From Candidatus Nitrosocosmicus oleophilus (GTDB lineage Archaea > Thermoproteota > Nitrososphaeria > Nitrososphaerales > Nitrososphaeraceae), in NCBI RefSeq assembly GCF_000802205.1, contig NZ_CP012850.1:496001-560000 (forward strand): a stretch of 64,000 bases of DNA, written 5' to 3'. Every line of letters begins with the position of its first letter. The first letter of the stretch is position 1. The notes beneath the pieces are model-generated. The model was given only the letters and a program-made list of their open reading frames with translations, did not search any database and was not told the DNA's origin. Below, piece by piece: positions 46,581 to 56,081 of the stretch. Position numbers and translations under genes: made by a program.

Positions 46581-46952
46581 ATGAAAGAAGAAAAATGTGA
46601 TGTAGTGGACATATGGGAGGTATTAGGAAAAAGATGGTCACTACATATTCTAAAGAATTTGAGCACAAATGGAATAATCAGATTCAATGAACTTAAAAGA
46701 TTGATACCAGAAATTAGTAGTACCGTTTTATCTCAAAGATTACTAGAGCTAGAAAGGGAAGGTCTAATATCAAAAAAAATTTATTCAGAAATTCCCGTTC
46801 GGGTAGAGTATAGTTTAACACCTAGAACGAAAGAATTAGAGACAATTTTGCAACAGCTTAATGATTGGATAAACAGATGGAAAGGATATGAGAAAAGAAA
46901 AGAAATCAAGAGTGTGACGGCTACCATATCAAAATCTACTTCAACATCATAA
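46581..46952 (+). CDS. HxlR-type winged-helix transcription regulator
   Basis: A 123-residue dimeric winged-helix repressor or activator. The HxlR hallmark is clear: VVDIWEVLGKRWSLHILKNL, then IRFNELKRLIPEISSTVLSQRLLELEREGLI as recognition helix region and a wing with VRVEYSLTPRTKEL. It lacks a Cys in the first helix region where oxidant-sensing members have one, although CDVVD at residues 5-9 offers one nearby. It is divergent from the pirin gene, a classic regulator-target arrangement. A short C-rich/G-rich hairpin sequence (46972-46983) follows its stop. Confidence 0.9.
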   Translation: MKEEKCDVVDIWEVLGKRWSLHILKNLSTNGIIRFNELKRLIPEISSTVLSQRLLELEREGLISKKIYSEIPVRVEYSLTPRTKELETILQQLNDWINRWKGYEKRKEIKSVTATISKSTSTS

Positions 46953-47124
46953 AGATTATAGAAGAAATTAATCCCCCAGGGGACGAGTAATTCTTTATTC
47001 TAGTAATTTAACATCTTTTCATTATTCCATTATGAAATAGATCTTTGTACTAAACTTTATACTCATTATAATAGTCATATCGTTGTTAAGATTCATTCAT
47101 AAACTTAATTAATTTACAAAAACG

Positions 47125-48804
47125 ATGGTATTTACTGACAAAATCATGCATGAACGCAAAGTCTTGACTTTTTGTACTTTTATGTTAATCATTTTTTCTT
47201 CAACATTTTCATCATATATCCAATTTTCTTATGGGGCTTATGCTAAAGCACCCCTGTCTCCTTATGGACCAACCGTAAATGACGATAATCTTACAGTCGA
47301 AAAGGTAACTGAAGGTCTTGACTTTCCTACAAGTATGTCTTTTCTTGGAAATAACGATATTTTAGTTACTGAGAAAGAAACCGGTATTGTCAAGAGGGTA
47401 CTAAATGGTCAAATACAAGATACACCCGCACTAGATGTGTCCGTCGCCAATAGTATAGAGCGCGGGCTCTTAGGAATCGCAGTATCTAAACAACCCGATG
47501 GCAAAACATACGTTTTCTTGTCTTACACTGAATCCGGTGATGATGCAGACGGTAGTGATGTTGAAGACAACGTTGACCCGTCAGGCAACAAACTATATCG
47601 CTACGATTATGTTGATGGCAAATTGATAAACCCTGTCCTTTTGTTTGATTTAACTGCTATCCCCGAAAATGAAAGAGGAGAACATAATGGTGGTAAAATT
47701 CGCATTGGACCTGATAATAATGTGTACTTCATAGTTGGAGAGGTAGGAGGTCATCGAACTCAAGCTCAAAACATCGCTGATGGTCCGGCCCCTAATGGGC
47801 TTGGAGGTGTTTTAAGAATCTCCCAGGATGGTGGAATAGTGGACCCGGACAATCCTATTTTTGGAGAGGGGTTACCATTGAATGTATACTATGCTATGGG
47901 TATTCGAAATAGTTTCGGGTTTGACTTTGATCCTTTAACAGGTAATTTATGGGACACAGAAAACGGGCCTACAGTGGCAGATGAAATCAATCTTATTTTG
48001 CCAGGCTTTAATGGTGGTTGGTCTCAGGTTCAAGGCTATTTTGACCAGGATTTACTAGGACGAGGAATTACATCTGTAGACGAACTTGTAACTTTTGGGA
48101 ACAGCAAATACACTGATCCAAAGTTTGTATGGGTTACCACAATTGGAGCCACAGCATTAAAATTCTTGAATTCTGAGAAATTGGGTAAAGAATATGCAAA
48201 CGATATGTTTACAGGAGACATCAACAATGGCTTGTTATATCGATTTACTCTGAATGAGGCACGGGACAATATACTAATTAATGATACTTCTCTAGGTAAT
48301 GTCAATCTACTAGCTGACAATCAGGTTGATGAGACCACCGAAAATCGACCTTTAATATTTGGTCAAGGTTTTGGAGGTATAACTGATCTTCAGGTGGGCC
48401 CAGACGGTTACCTTTATGTATTAAGTTATACCGGTGCGTTATATAGAATAGTACCCTTATCTGAAAGTAATACTCCCAAAAATCAACCCGCTTTAGCCGC
48501 TCAAAATGAAACCCAAAGTGCAAACTCTATACCTGTGGTCATTGTTGGATTAAAAGGTGATCAGTCATATTCACCTAACCCTATTAACATAGAAGCTGGC
48601 CAAACCATAACGTGGTACAATGGTGATTCCATATCGCATACTGTAACGTCAGGACAGGATAATGACGGGGATGAGGGTGCTGAATTTGATTCGAATGCAA
48701 TCATACCTAATCAACAATATAGTCTGACATTTGATAGATCTGGAGAATACCCATATTATTGCATATACCACCCTACAATGGTCGGCGAGGTAATAGTAGA
48801 ATAG
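47125..48804 (+). CDS. Secreted PQQ-type sugar dehydrogenase fused to cupredoxin domain
   Basis: A 559-residue exported protein with a signal peptide (about 15-40). Residues about 50-450 form the six-bladed glucose/sorbosone dehydrogenase propeller, with LDFPTSMSFLGNNDILVTEK, RGLLGIAVS, EHNGGKIRIGPDN, GIRNSFGFDFDP, LWDTENGPTVADEINLI and FNGGWSQV in the known order. The C-terminal 95 residues are a cupredoxin with copper ligands His in SHTVTSGQD and Cys, His and Met in YYCIYHPTMVG. The fusion suggests that electrons from oxidised sugar or alcohol pass straight to the copper site. Whether PQQ is present in this organism is not visible; the propeller may have another role. Confidence 0.88.
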   Translation: MVFTDKIMHERKVLTFCTFMLIIFSSTFSSYIQFSYGAYAKAPLSPYGPTVNDDNLTVEKVTEGLDFPTSMSFLGNNDILVTEKETGIVKRVLNGQIQDTPALDVSVANSIERGLLGIAVSKQPDGKTYVFLSYTESGDDADGSDVEDNVDPSGNKLYRYDYVDGKLINPVLLFDLTAIPENERGEHNGGKIRIGPDNNVYFIVGEVGGHRTQAQNIADGPAPNGLGGVLRISQDGGIVDPDNPIFGEGLPLNVYYAMGIRNSFGFDFDPLTGNLWDTENGPTVADEINLILPGFNGGWSQVQGYFDQDLLGRGITSVDELVTFGNSKYTDPKFVWVTTIGATALKFLNSEKLGKEYANDMFTGDINNGLLYRFTLNEARDNILINDTSLGNVNLLADNQVDETTENRPLIFGQGFGGITDLQVGPDGYLYVLSYTGALYRIVPLSESNTPKNQPALAAQNETQSANSIPVVIVGLKGDQSYSPNPINIEAGQTITWYNGDSISHTVTSGQDNDGDEGAEFDSNAIIPNQQYSLTFDRSGEYPYYCIYHPTMVGEVIVE

Positions 48805-49023
48805 GATAAACAAAACATATTTTTTAGAAATAGTATATTAATTACATCAGAACATGTTTAGTCCTTGGTAAAATCAGTTATAGTAACTAATTCAGCTACT
48901 CTAATTGGAGTACGATAATTGTAAAGAAATCCAACATGCTTGTAATTAATAATTGTTTAGAATATCAAAATTAATCGACTGTAAATTTATCATATATATA
49001 TAATATTTGACTAAAGAGAAAAT

Positions 49024-50217
49024 GTGAAAATCTCTGTATCGTTGATTTCGAAGTCTGTTGTGCTAGTTTTCACTATTTATACTTTTTTGTCCTTAGTTTT
49101 AGAATACGAAGCACAAGATGTTTCTAGCACAATTATCAACGAATCTTCATTTACGTCGATAAATCCGTCTATTTTGATAAATACGACCAAGGTGTCTAAC
49201 TGCATACCGCAAGACACTACCAATAATAATGGTAGCGATAATTCAACCGCATTACTTAAGACCGAATCCAACAAAACAAATGAAGTAAATATCAATAATG
49301 AGACTACAGGTATTTGTAAAATTCTTAGAGTATCAGATTCGATTTCCTGCGCTGAATATAATGGTAATAGAACTGAAATACCCTGTGAATCAAACGATTC
49401 TGACGAAGAGGGTCTTAAGATAGATAATTTTGGCGACAATGGTCATCTATTAGCCGACACAAGATTTGATCAACAATATTCATTTGAATTAAATGATCCC
49501 GTGGGTCAAGACAAAAAATTCAGGGTAACTATGGACTTTGATAAACACACACAAAGCGAAAATAACGATATAAACTCACCTCGATTAGAGATAGTGAGAG
49601 AAGATTCAGAAGGAGTACCAGATATGTCTGCTGCAAAGAATCAGGAAATAATATGGCATGGAAACATACATGAGTATTTTAAAGAACCTAAGGATAAATT
49701 TGAAAATGAAACTTATATATCTCTTCAATTTAATACCGGGCGTCACGGAAGCAATGACCCAGATGAAGAGCGTGGCTTTGGAATATTGTTTGATGTTTCT
49801 GGCAGTAGTAACCCTAACCTATTAGAATACCGGGATGATGGCAAATATGTAAAATATGATTTCAATACTACAAAGGAATTAGCACAAGATAGTTTTATTT
49901 TCCATCAATTGGATAAGAAAGGTAATCCCATATTTAATAACAATTTGACAAACAAAGAAAATGTAGAACTTAAAGTAAGAACATTGTTGACAGATAACGA
50001 TACTAGAATGGTCGAAACATTTATTGATAATGGCTCGGGTAAGGAAATCCCCTATTGGACCTTAAATAATCTCTCCAAGTTAAAGGAACAAGAAGATGTT
50101 GATGACCAAAACGGATTCATGGAGACTATAAATCAAGGGTCTGGATATATTATTGCACGTACTGATAACATTGATACAAGGCCTTCGTCCTTTAAGTCAT
50201 TTTCTTTTGATTTATAG
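49024..50217 (+). CDS. Secreted hypothetical protein, probable beta-sandwich
   Basis: A 397-residue protein starting at GTG, with a signal peptide (about 5-28) and an Asn/Thr-rich linker that may be glycosylated. The C-terminal two thirds show strand-rich segments (FRVTMDFDKHTQSEN, YISLQFNTGRHGSND, VELKVRTLLTDNDTRMVETFIDNG) like a jelly-roll carbohydrate-binding or polysaccharide-lyase-like fold. The protein at 57995-58870 has a similar layout. It is probably attached to or released from the cell surface. The name is descriptive only. Confidence 0.6.
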   Translation: MKISVSLISKSVVLVFTIYTFLSLVLEYEAQDVSSTIINESSFTSINPSILINTTKVSNCIPQDTTNNNGSDNSTALLKTESNKTNEVNINNETTGICKILRVSDSISCAEYNGNRTEIPCESNDSDEEGLKIDNFGDNGHLLADTRFDQQYSFELNDPVGQDKKFRVTMDFDKHTQSENNDINSPRLEIVREDSEGVPDMSAAKNQEIIWHGNIHEYFKEPKDKFENETYISLQFNTGRHGSNDPDEERGFGILFDVSGSSNPNLLEYRDDGKYVKYDFNTTKELAQDSFIFHQLDKKGNPIFNNNLTNKENVELKVRTLLTDNDTRMVETFIDNGSGKEIPYWTLNNLSKLKEQEDVDDQNGFMETINQGSGYIIARTDNIDTRPSSFKSFSFDL

Positions 50218-50240
50218 TAAACCGTATATCTTAATTTTAT

Positions 50241-50275
50241 GAGTTTTTTTTTTGGTTGTACAAAAATCAACCAAA
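50241..50275 (+). terminator. Hairpin between convergent genes
   Basis: A perfect 8-bp stem (TTTGGTTG at 50251-50258 and CAACCAAA at 50268-50275) lies right after a run of ten T (50244-50253) that itself can stop archaeal polymerase. A second T-run follows near 50290. It sits between the genes ending at 50217 (plus) and 50372 (minus). Confidence 0.6.
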
Positions 50276-50371
50276 GTCATAAACCAAAATTTTTTTGCCA
50301 TAGGATGAGTTAATCAGTCAAATAATCGGAATGATATAATATTTAATAAGAAATATCATATTTAGTCTGGA

Positions 50372-50638
50372 CTATTCAAAATCAAACATATCATCAGGGG
50401 AGGCATCTTTACGATATTCATCCTTGTAAAAATAATAACCCTCATCTTGCCCATCACAAACATTGTTTTTTTCTGATTGATTTCTTTCATGAAGTTCAAT
50501 TCCAAAGTTGTTATTAGCAGTTATTTTTTCGATTTCGCCGCTGTCTAACCAAATACCTTCACATTCTGGACATTTATCTAATTCCACGCAGAATCTGGAG
50601 GTCAAGACCATTTCTGAAAAACAATTAGGGCATTTCAA
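50372..50638 (-). CDS. TFIIB-type zinc-finger small protein
   Basis: An 88-residue protein with the zf-TFIIB domain at its N-terminus: CPNC, then CPEC followed by EGIWLDSGEIEKI, the family motif. The C-terminal part is acidic with a Tyr-rich YYFYKDEY segment. The domain is shared with many small bacterial and archaeal proteins, and the role is unknown. It stands alone. Confidence 0.8.
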   Translation of the reverse strand: MKCPNCFSEMVLTSRFCVELDKCPECEGIWLDSGEIEKITANNNFGIELHERNQSEKNNVCDGQDEGYYFYKDEYRKDASPDDMFDFE

Positions 50639-50880
50639 AATATTAATTGATTTTTGTTAATGATATATATAAAATGATCTTATTAATTAAATTCTTAGAA
50701 TAATTATTGTTATTTTATTAGATAATACAATTTCTATAAGTTCACTTCTATAACACTAGAAAAATTGGATTGAGAATCCAGATCTATTGCTACAACTAGC
50801 TTCTGTAATTATTTTCATGGGTTAATATCATAATAGATGTCAATCAATAATCTTATTTACTATAGAGATAAATTTAATTA

Positions 50881-51168
50881 ATGAGCGAATCTACGAAATT
50901 TAATTATTCGATAGTTAGAGAGAATTCAATTAATAATTTCATTAAGGATCTGCTAGAGGACAGGATTGAATTTGATTATTCAAAGGGTATTAAGGAAGAT
51001 AAAAATGAAGTTTTTAATGCTGCTATGGATTTAAAGACAAAAATAATTCCATATCTGGCTGTTGAAAAGGACTATGCCAATAAAGAATATCATAAGCTTC
51101 AAGAAAACATATTTTCTTGTTATCTGACCTTAAAAATTTTTGGAGTAATACGTCCAAAATTAAGTTAA
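50881..51168 (+). CDS. Small helical hypothetical protein
   Basis: A 95-residue soluble protein with a clear ATG and an all-helical look (ENSINNFIKDLLEDRIEFDY, EVFNAAMDLKTKIIPYL, EYHKLQENIFSCYLTLKIF). No domain was recognised. Possibly a small regulatory or scaffold protein; its neighbours give no hint. Confidence 0.55.
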   Translation: MSESTKFNYSIVRENSINNFIKDLLEDRIEFDYSKGIKEDKNEVFNAAMDLKTKIIPYLAVEKDYANKEYHKLQENIFSCYLTLKIFGVIRPKLS

Positions 51169-51487
51169 GTTACGTATCTTTCATATGTTTTATGAAAGAG
51201 AATCATCACATTATTCAACTGACATAGACAGTTTAGTTTTATGATGACCATCCTTCCTTACGTCTTTTGTTTGATATTAAGTAATCGAAACTAATTTTCT
51301 ACTCTGACTAAATATTCCTCTAAAAGACATACAGTCCAACTAATTAGTAAGTAAAAATCGTAACCAACTGGATGAATTTTTTTTGTGTAGTATTATGATC
51401 AACAAACAAATTTCTAATTGGTAATATTTATGGATAATATTTCCTGTATTTAACATTAAAGTACAAGATTTATTTACAGATGTTATT
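51169..51487. other. Intergenic, nothing recognised
   Basis: About 320 AT-rich bases before the esterase gene. No RNA or repeat was seen. Confidence 0.35.
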
Positions 51488-52459
51488 ATGACTAATAATT
51501 TCATTGGTGTTGAAAAAACTACAAAAAGTTTTTTAGATAAACTACAAAAAAATCCTGGTCCCCCTATTTACAAATTATCACCTACCGATGCGCGAAATGT
51601 GTTGTCAGGTCTTCAATCAGTACCAGTTGCAAAGCCTGCAGCTGACATACAGGATCTCTCCATCTCCGGCAAATCTAATGAAAAAATAGATATTCAAATT
51701 GTGAGACCGTCTAATAGCGGCGATAAAACCCTCCCGGTTGTGATGTATTTTCATGGTGGTGGATGGGTTTTAGGAGGAATAGATACTCACGATAGACTTG
51801 TAAGAGAATTGACCAATTCCATTAATGCGGCAATTGTATTTGTTAAATATAGTAGATCTCCTGAAGCTAAATATCCAACAGCTCTAGAAGAAGCCTATGA
51901 TTCAATAAAATGGATTTCAGAAAATGGTAAATCATTGAATTTAGACCCTTCTAGAATGGCTGTGGTAGGAGACAGTGTTGGCGGCAACATGGCAACTGCC
52001 GTTGCGATGCTTGCCAAGGAGCGTCAGGGACCAAAAATTCTTTATCAGGTTCTTTTCTATCCGGTTACCGAAGCAAATTTTGATACCGAGTCATATCAAT
52101 CTTTTCAAGAGGGTTACTTCTTGACTAGAGAAGCTATGAAATGGTTTTGGGAAAGTTATGTTTCAAATAAAGCCGATTTGAAAAAGCCCACGGTTTCTCC
52201 GTTGCTATCTTCAGTAGAGCAGCTCAACGGATTACCACCAGCACTTGTAATAACAGGCGAATTTGATGTATTAAGGGATGAGGGGGAAGCTTATGCACAT
52301 AAGATGATGGAAGCTGGCATAAACGTAACTGCGTGTAGATATCAAGGCACCATTCATGATTTCGTAATGTTAAACGAAATTACAGGTACGCCCGCAGCTA
52401 GAGGTGCAATTGAACAGGCATCTGATAAATTAAGAAAGGTATTATGGGAAGGAGAATAG
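51488..52459 (+). CDS. Alpha/beta hydrolase, HSL-family esterase
   Basis: A 323-residue esterase of the hormone-sensitive lipase family (family IV). It has the oxyanion motif HGGGWVLGG (about 90), the nucleophile elbow GDSVGGN (about 161), the acid Asp in ITGEFDVLRDEGEAYA (about 260) and the final His in GTIHDFVML (about 292), a complete triad. Such enzymes cut short-chain esters in the cytoplasm. The substrate is unknown. The gene stands alone with its own promoter region. Confidence 0.92.
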   Translation: MTNNFIGVEKTTKSFLDKLQKNPGPPIYKLSPTDARNVLSGLQSVPVAKPAADIQDLSISGKSNEKIDIQIVRPSNSGDKTLPVVMYFHGGGWVLGGIDTHDRLVRELTNSINAAIVFVKYSRSPEAKYPTALEEAYDSIKWISENGKSLNLDPSRMAVVGDSVGGNMATAVAMLAKERQGPKILYQVLFYPVTEANFDTESYQSFQEGYFLTREAMKWFWESYVSNKADLKKPTVSPLLSSVEQLNGLPPALVITGEFDVLRDEGEAYAHKMMEAGINVTACRYQGTIHDFVMLNEITGTPAARGAIEQASDKLRKVLWEGE

Positions 52460-52843
52460 ATATTTTAGACTATTCTCATTTCAAATTATTTACTGAAGAG
52501 AGAAAGACGATTATTTTCAATAGTTTTGTTATACCCCATAAAGTATGTATTTCTATTTAGAAGACTAGAAAGAACACGTTACTAAACATTATTGTTATTA
52601 TTTTCAATATTTTTGAAGTACCTAATGATAGTTGTTTAAAGGATATAATGTAATTGGATTGGATTTTATCAAAAGGGGGTAATACCTGTAAAGATGGCTA
52701 ATTGATCTAAATGTTCAGATTTAAAATCCCATTTGTTGATGGATGTATGTTTATGAATATCATTTTTCAAGTTTTTCATACAGGATTTAAATCGACATGA
52801 TGAATTTATTAAATATCAAGACAACAAATAGGTAGAAAACATA
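52460..52843. other. Intergenic, nothing recognised
   Basis: About 380 bases between the esterase and the VIT1-like transporter, both on the plus strand. No gene or RNA was seen. Confidence 0.35.
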
Positions 52844-53581
52844 TTGGATAAAGTACAAAGTTATCACGTTGAACCTCACATAAAAGAAAGTAACTACATT
52901 AGAGACATTGTTTTTGGCTTTGGTGATGGAGTTAATACTTCTTTAGGAATAGTAGCCGGCATAGGTGGTGCCTCTGTAGGTGTTGATATAGTCATTTTAG
53001 CGGCGATAATAGGAATGTTTACTGGTGCTAAAGCCATGGCCGTACAAAATTATCTTGCTGTTAAATCTCAAATAGAAATTTTACAATCTGAAATCAAAAG
53101 AGAAGAATATGAAATTGAAAATACTCCTGAGGACGAAAGAAAAGAGATAGAAGAAATCTACAAATCCAAAGGGTTTGCCGGTGAAGAATTGAACATGGTT
53201 GTAAATAAGATTACATCCAATAAGGGAGTTTGGTTGAAAACGATGCTAACAGAGGAGTTGGGTCTGAATCTAGAAATCCTAGGCAATCCTATAAAGGGGG
53301 CTATTGTTATGTTCATTTCATTTTTAATAGGAGGTATATTACCAATACTACCATATTTCATAGTCAAAACTGGTTTAATCAACAATTTTACGGCACTACT
53401 AATAGCCATTTCTATGAGTTTAACGTCATCTTTCATGATTGGTGCAATCAAAGGTAGATTAGCTAAGAAAAGCTGGGTAAAAGGAGGATTAGAAATGTCT
53501 CTATTAGGAACAGGCATTGCGTTACTCGGTTACGGAATTGGATCTGAAATGAATAACCTAGGAGTAGTTAACTTTGAATAA
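52844..53581 (+). CDS. VIT1/CCC1 family iron/manganese transporter
   Basis: A 245-residue membrane protein starting at TTG. It has five predicted membrane segments (about 25-45, 50-65, 150-170, 175-195 and 215-235). The first helix region shows the family motif FGFGDGVNTSLGIVAGIGGAS and the second GMFTGAKAMAVQNYLAVKSQ. Between them and the third helix lies the cytosolic metal-binding domain rich in Glu (KREEYEIENTPEDERKEIEEIY). Plant and yeast members load iron into vacuoles; archaeal ones probably export or balance Fe2+ or Mn2+. It fits with the ferritin-like gene of the window. Confidence 0.85.
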   Translation: MDKVQSYHVEPHIKESNYIRDIVFGFGDGVNTSLGIVAGIGGASVGVDIVILAAIIGMFTGAKAMAVQNYLAVKSQIEILQSEIKREEYEIENTPEDERKEIEEIYKSKGFAGEELNMVVNKITSNKGVWLKTMLTEELGLNLEILGNPIKGAIVMFISFLIGGILPILPYFIVKTGLINNFTALLIAISMSLTSSFMIGAIKGRLAKKSWVKGGLEMSLLGTGIALLGYGIGSEMNNLGVVNFE

Positions 53582-53642
53582 CTGGTATGTGTGATGCTGA
53601 GGCCTTACAATTTAGATATATATGTAACAGATGAGAAATAAT

Positions 53643-55784
53643 TTAAGAGGAATATTTTTTTTTCAATTTCTTAGCTAGTTTTGGACCTATTTTTGGGATC
53701 ATAGATAGTTTTGATTCTGAAATTAGTAGGAGATCGTTAGGTACGTTGATTCCAGCCCCATGAAGTGATCGCGCTCTTGCCCTTCCGATATCTTTAATCT
53801 GTACCAATGGAACAAGCTCTGCCTTTACTCCATGCTTAATTCGACTTTCGAGTGAAAAAAGAACGGGTAAAAGATCGTTTCTGTTTAACAATTTACATAT
53901 TTCGAATATTGAAGAGACTAACCAATTGGACACTTCGACAATTCTATGGATATCGCCTGGCTCCACACCAATTCTCTCATTCATCCTTTTTTCTGTAGAC
54001 TCATTGATCCATTCGTAAAGAGTCCATAGACTTCTAGAACAATCCATTATGTCTACGTCTGAAAAAAAGTCATCATAATTGTTATAAAATAGATAACTGA
54101 ATTCTTCGATGTCTTGTTTTCTGAACGAGAGTTTAGGATAAAAGTCTGGGCAAGTGGTAATCATATGAAGGAAACCAAATACATTGTTGATTTTTACAGA
54201 CTTTGGTTTTATATCATTGATGGTGTTTCTAAACGCAACAGCAGTCTCAGGATTAAGATATAAATTTGAAACTAATTTTCCAAATCCAGTCACATTATAC
54301 ATATTGTTTTGCAATCGAATTAGATCTTCCTCTAGAAAATAATCTAAAGATGAATCTATTTTATCAAATAGGGAAGTATTGTTACTATCTTGAAATGAAT
54401 AAAATGTCTTTGAGAACAGGTCATAGATATCATCCAGACTAATTCCGTTAAATGAAGCAATTACCCCCAGTAGATGGATTTTAATCGCTATTATATTTCC
54501 AAGGTTTGAATTTAGAGGCTCGGGAATCCCTAATATATAATGATCATACAAATCTTCATAAGATGTTCTTGAATCTGAAATAATTATGGATTCTCCATAA
54601 GCATCATATTGAGGTCGTCCAGCTCTGCCACAAAGTTGTTTATATTCAAGCACACTAATAGGAACTGAAGCACCGTATACAAAATCATACCGGGTTACGT
54701 TTGTTATTATGACCCTACGTGCAGGGAGGTTGACGCCAGCAGCTAGTGTGGGTGTTGCAAACAAGGATTTTATGATTCCATTTTTGAATGCCTCTTCAAC
54801 AACCCCTCTACTTGAAAGACTTAATCCTGCATGATGAAACCCTATACCAGTAGATATCAAATTTGACAAATTTTTAGTTAAATCCGTGTCATCACCCTCC
54901 TCCAAAATTTGTTTAGAAACCTTTAAGGTATTTTTCTTTTCTTCTGGCGATAGGGTCTTGGATACAACCTCTGAAACCTTCTTAGCTAAGGATACGGCTC
55001 GTTTTCTTGTTTCAACAAAAATAAGATTTTGTCCATTACTATTTAGAGAATTCATGATTAAATCGATAGCCATCGAAGTGGTGTCCTTACCTGACTCAGA
55101 AACTTTAATTCTGGAATCGTCATTAGAATATATTACTCCATCAGAATATACCCCCTCTATCAATTTTGTTGGCCTCCAAGTGCTTTCTATTAATCTTGAT
55201 CCTAACCATCCTGCAATTTCGGAGGCATTAGTGATTGTAGCGCTTAAGCCAAGGATCTGAGATGAGGAATAGTATTTCTTTATTTTCGTTAGGACCATTT
55301 CTAAAACCGGTCCCCTATCTTGATCGCCGATTAAATGAATTTCGTCTGAAATAAATAATCCAACATTTGATAACCATGAAGCATTATGTCTAAGAATCGA
55401 GTCAATTTTTTCGTTTGTCATAATAATTATGTCGGCTGAACTTAAATCGGCGTTTGAAGTATTAAAATCGCCAGTGCTAATCTTTATTCTTATTTTTCTG
55501 GAAAATATACCAGATTTATCTATAGAAGTAAATTCTAAATATTTTTCATAAGCTAATGCTCTTAATGGTGTAAGATATACTACTTTCTTATTTTTTTCTA
55601 GGGATTTAATTGCAGCCAGTATGGCAATTAATGTTTTTCCGCTTGCGGTAGGAGTAGTAATTAAAATATTGGAATCCTCTAACAAGCCTTTTTCTATAGC
55701 CAATTGCTGTGGAGGATATAGAGAGGTATAACCTAAAAATGAAAGATAAGAAGAAATCCTATCATCATCTAACTTCAATTGCAT
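53643..55784 (-). CDS. hel308: Hel308-type DNA helicase (Ski2-like superfamily 2)
   Basis: A 713-residue ATP-dependent DNA helicase. Motif Q-like PPQQLAIEKG precedes motif I TTPTASGKT (Lys50), Ia TPLRALAYEK, motif II DEIH (147-150) and motif III GLSATI. In the second RecA domain are GFHHAGLS, TPTLAAGVNLPARRVII and the QLCGRAGRPQYD motif VI. A winged helix, the ratchet domain and the final helix-hairpin-helix (IKDIGRARARSLHGAGI, then IPKIGPKLAKKL) complete the Hel308 layout. The protein works at stalled replication forks. The ATG is at 55784; a long intergenic region separates it from the zinc-uptake genes. Confidence 0.92.
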   Translation of the reverse strand: MQLKLDDDRISSYLSFLGYTSLYPPQQLAIEKGLLEDSNILITTPTASGKTLIAILAAIKSLEKNKKVVYLTPLRALAYEKYLEFTSIDKSGIFSRKIRIKISTGDFNTSNADLSSADIIIMTNEKIDSILRHNASWLSNVGLFISDEIHLIGDQDRGPVLEMVLTKIKKYYSSSQILGLSATITNASEIAGWLGSRLIESTWRPTKLIEGVYSDGVIYSNDDSRIKVSESGKDTTSMAIDLIMNSLNSNGQNLIFVETRKRAVSLAKKVSEVVSKTLSPEEKKNTLKVSKQILEEGDDTDLTKNLSNLISTGIGFHHAGLSLSSRGVVEEAFKNGIIKSLFATPTLAAGVNLPARRVIITNVTRYDFVYGASVPISVLEYKQLCGRAGRPQYDAYGESIIISDSRTSYEDLYDHYILGIPEPLNSNLGNIIAIKIHLLGVIASFNGISLDDIYDLFSKTFYSFQDSNNTSLFDKIDSSLDYFLEEDLIRLQNNMYNVTGFGKLVSNLYLNPETAVAFRNTINDIKPKSVKINNVFGFLHMITTCPDFYPKLSFRKQDIEEFSYLFYNNYDDFFSDVDIMDCSRSLWTLYEWINESTEKRMNERIGVEPGDIHRIVEVSNWLVSSIFEICKLLNRNDLLPVLFSLESRIKHGVKAELVPLVQIKDIGRARARSLHGAGINVPNDLLLISESKLSMIPKIGPKLAKKLKKKYSS

Positions 55785-56081
55785 GTATAAATTACTAATA
55801 TTAAGAAATCATATTACATATTAAATTTCTTTCATTGGTATACAAGCTATTGTTATTAAGGATAGGTAAGGATGTGATCGATAAATTTTTTGCTTGTTTC
55901 ATGAAGTGTTTTTGAATCTTGCTCGTCTTTGATTGACTAAAATGAACTAAAAAATGCTTATGATCACTATGATTACAATAATTGACACATTTTCCGTCTG
56001 TTGAATATTATTATAATATTACCAATAAATTAATAACAATTAATAAGTAAACTTTATATTATTAATAACCAAATTATTTTC

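Noticed and set aside
55990-56070. AT-rich inverted repeats before the zinc-uptake genes as NikR/Zur operator
   Set aside because: AATATT-type palindromes are expected by chance in such AT-rich DNA; no stronger motif was found.
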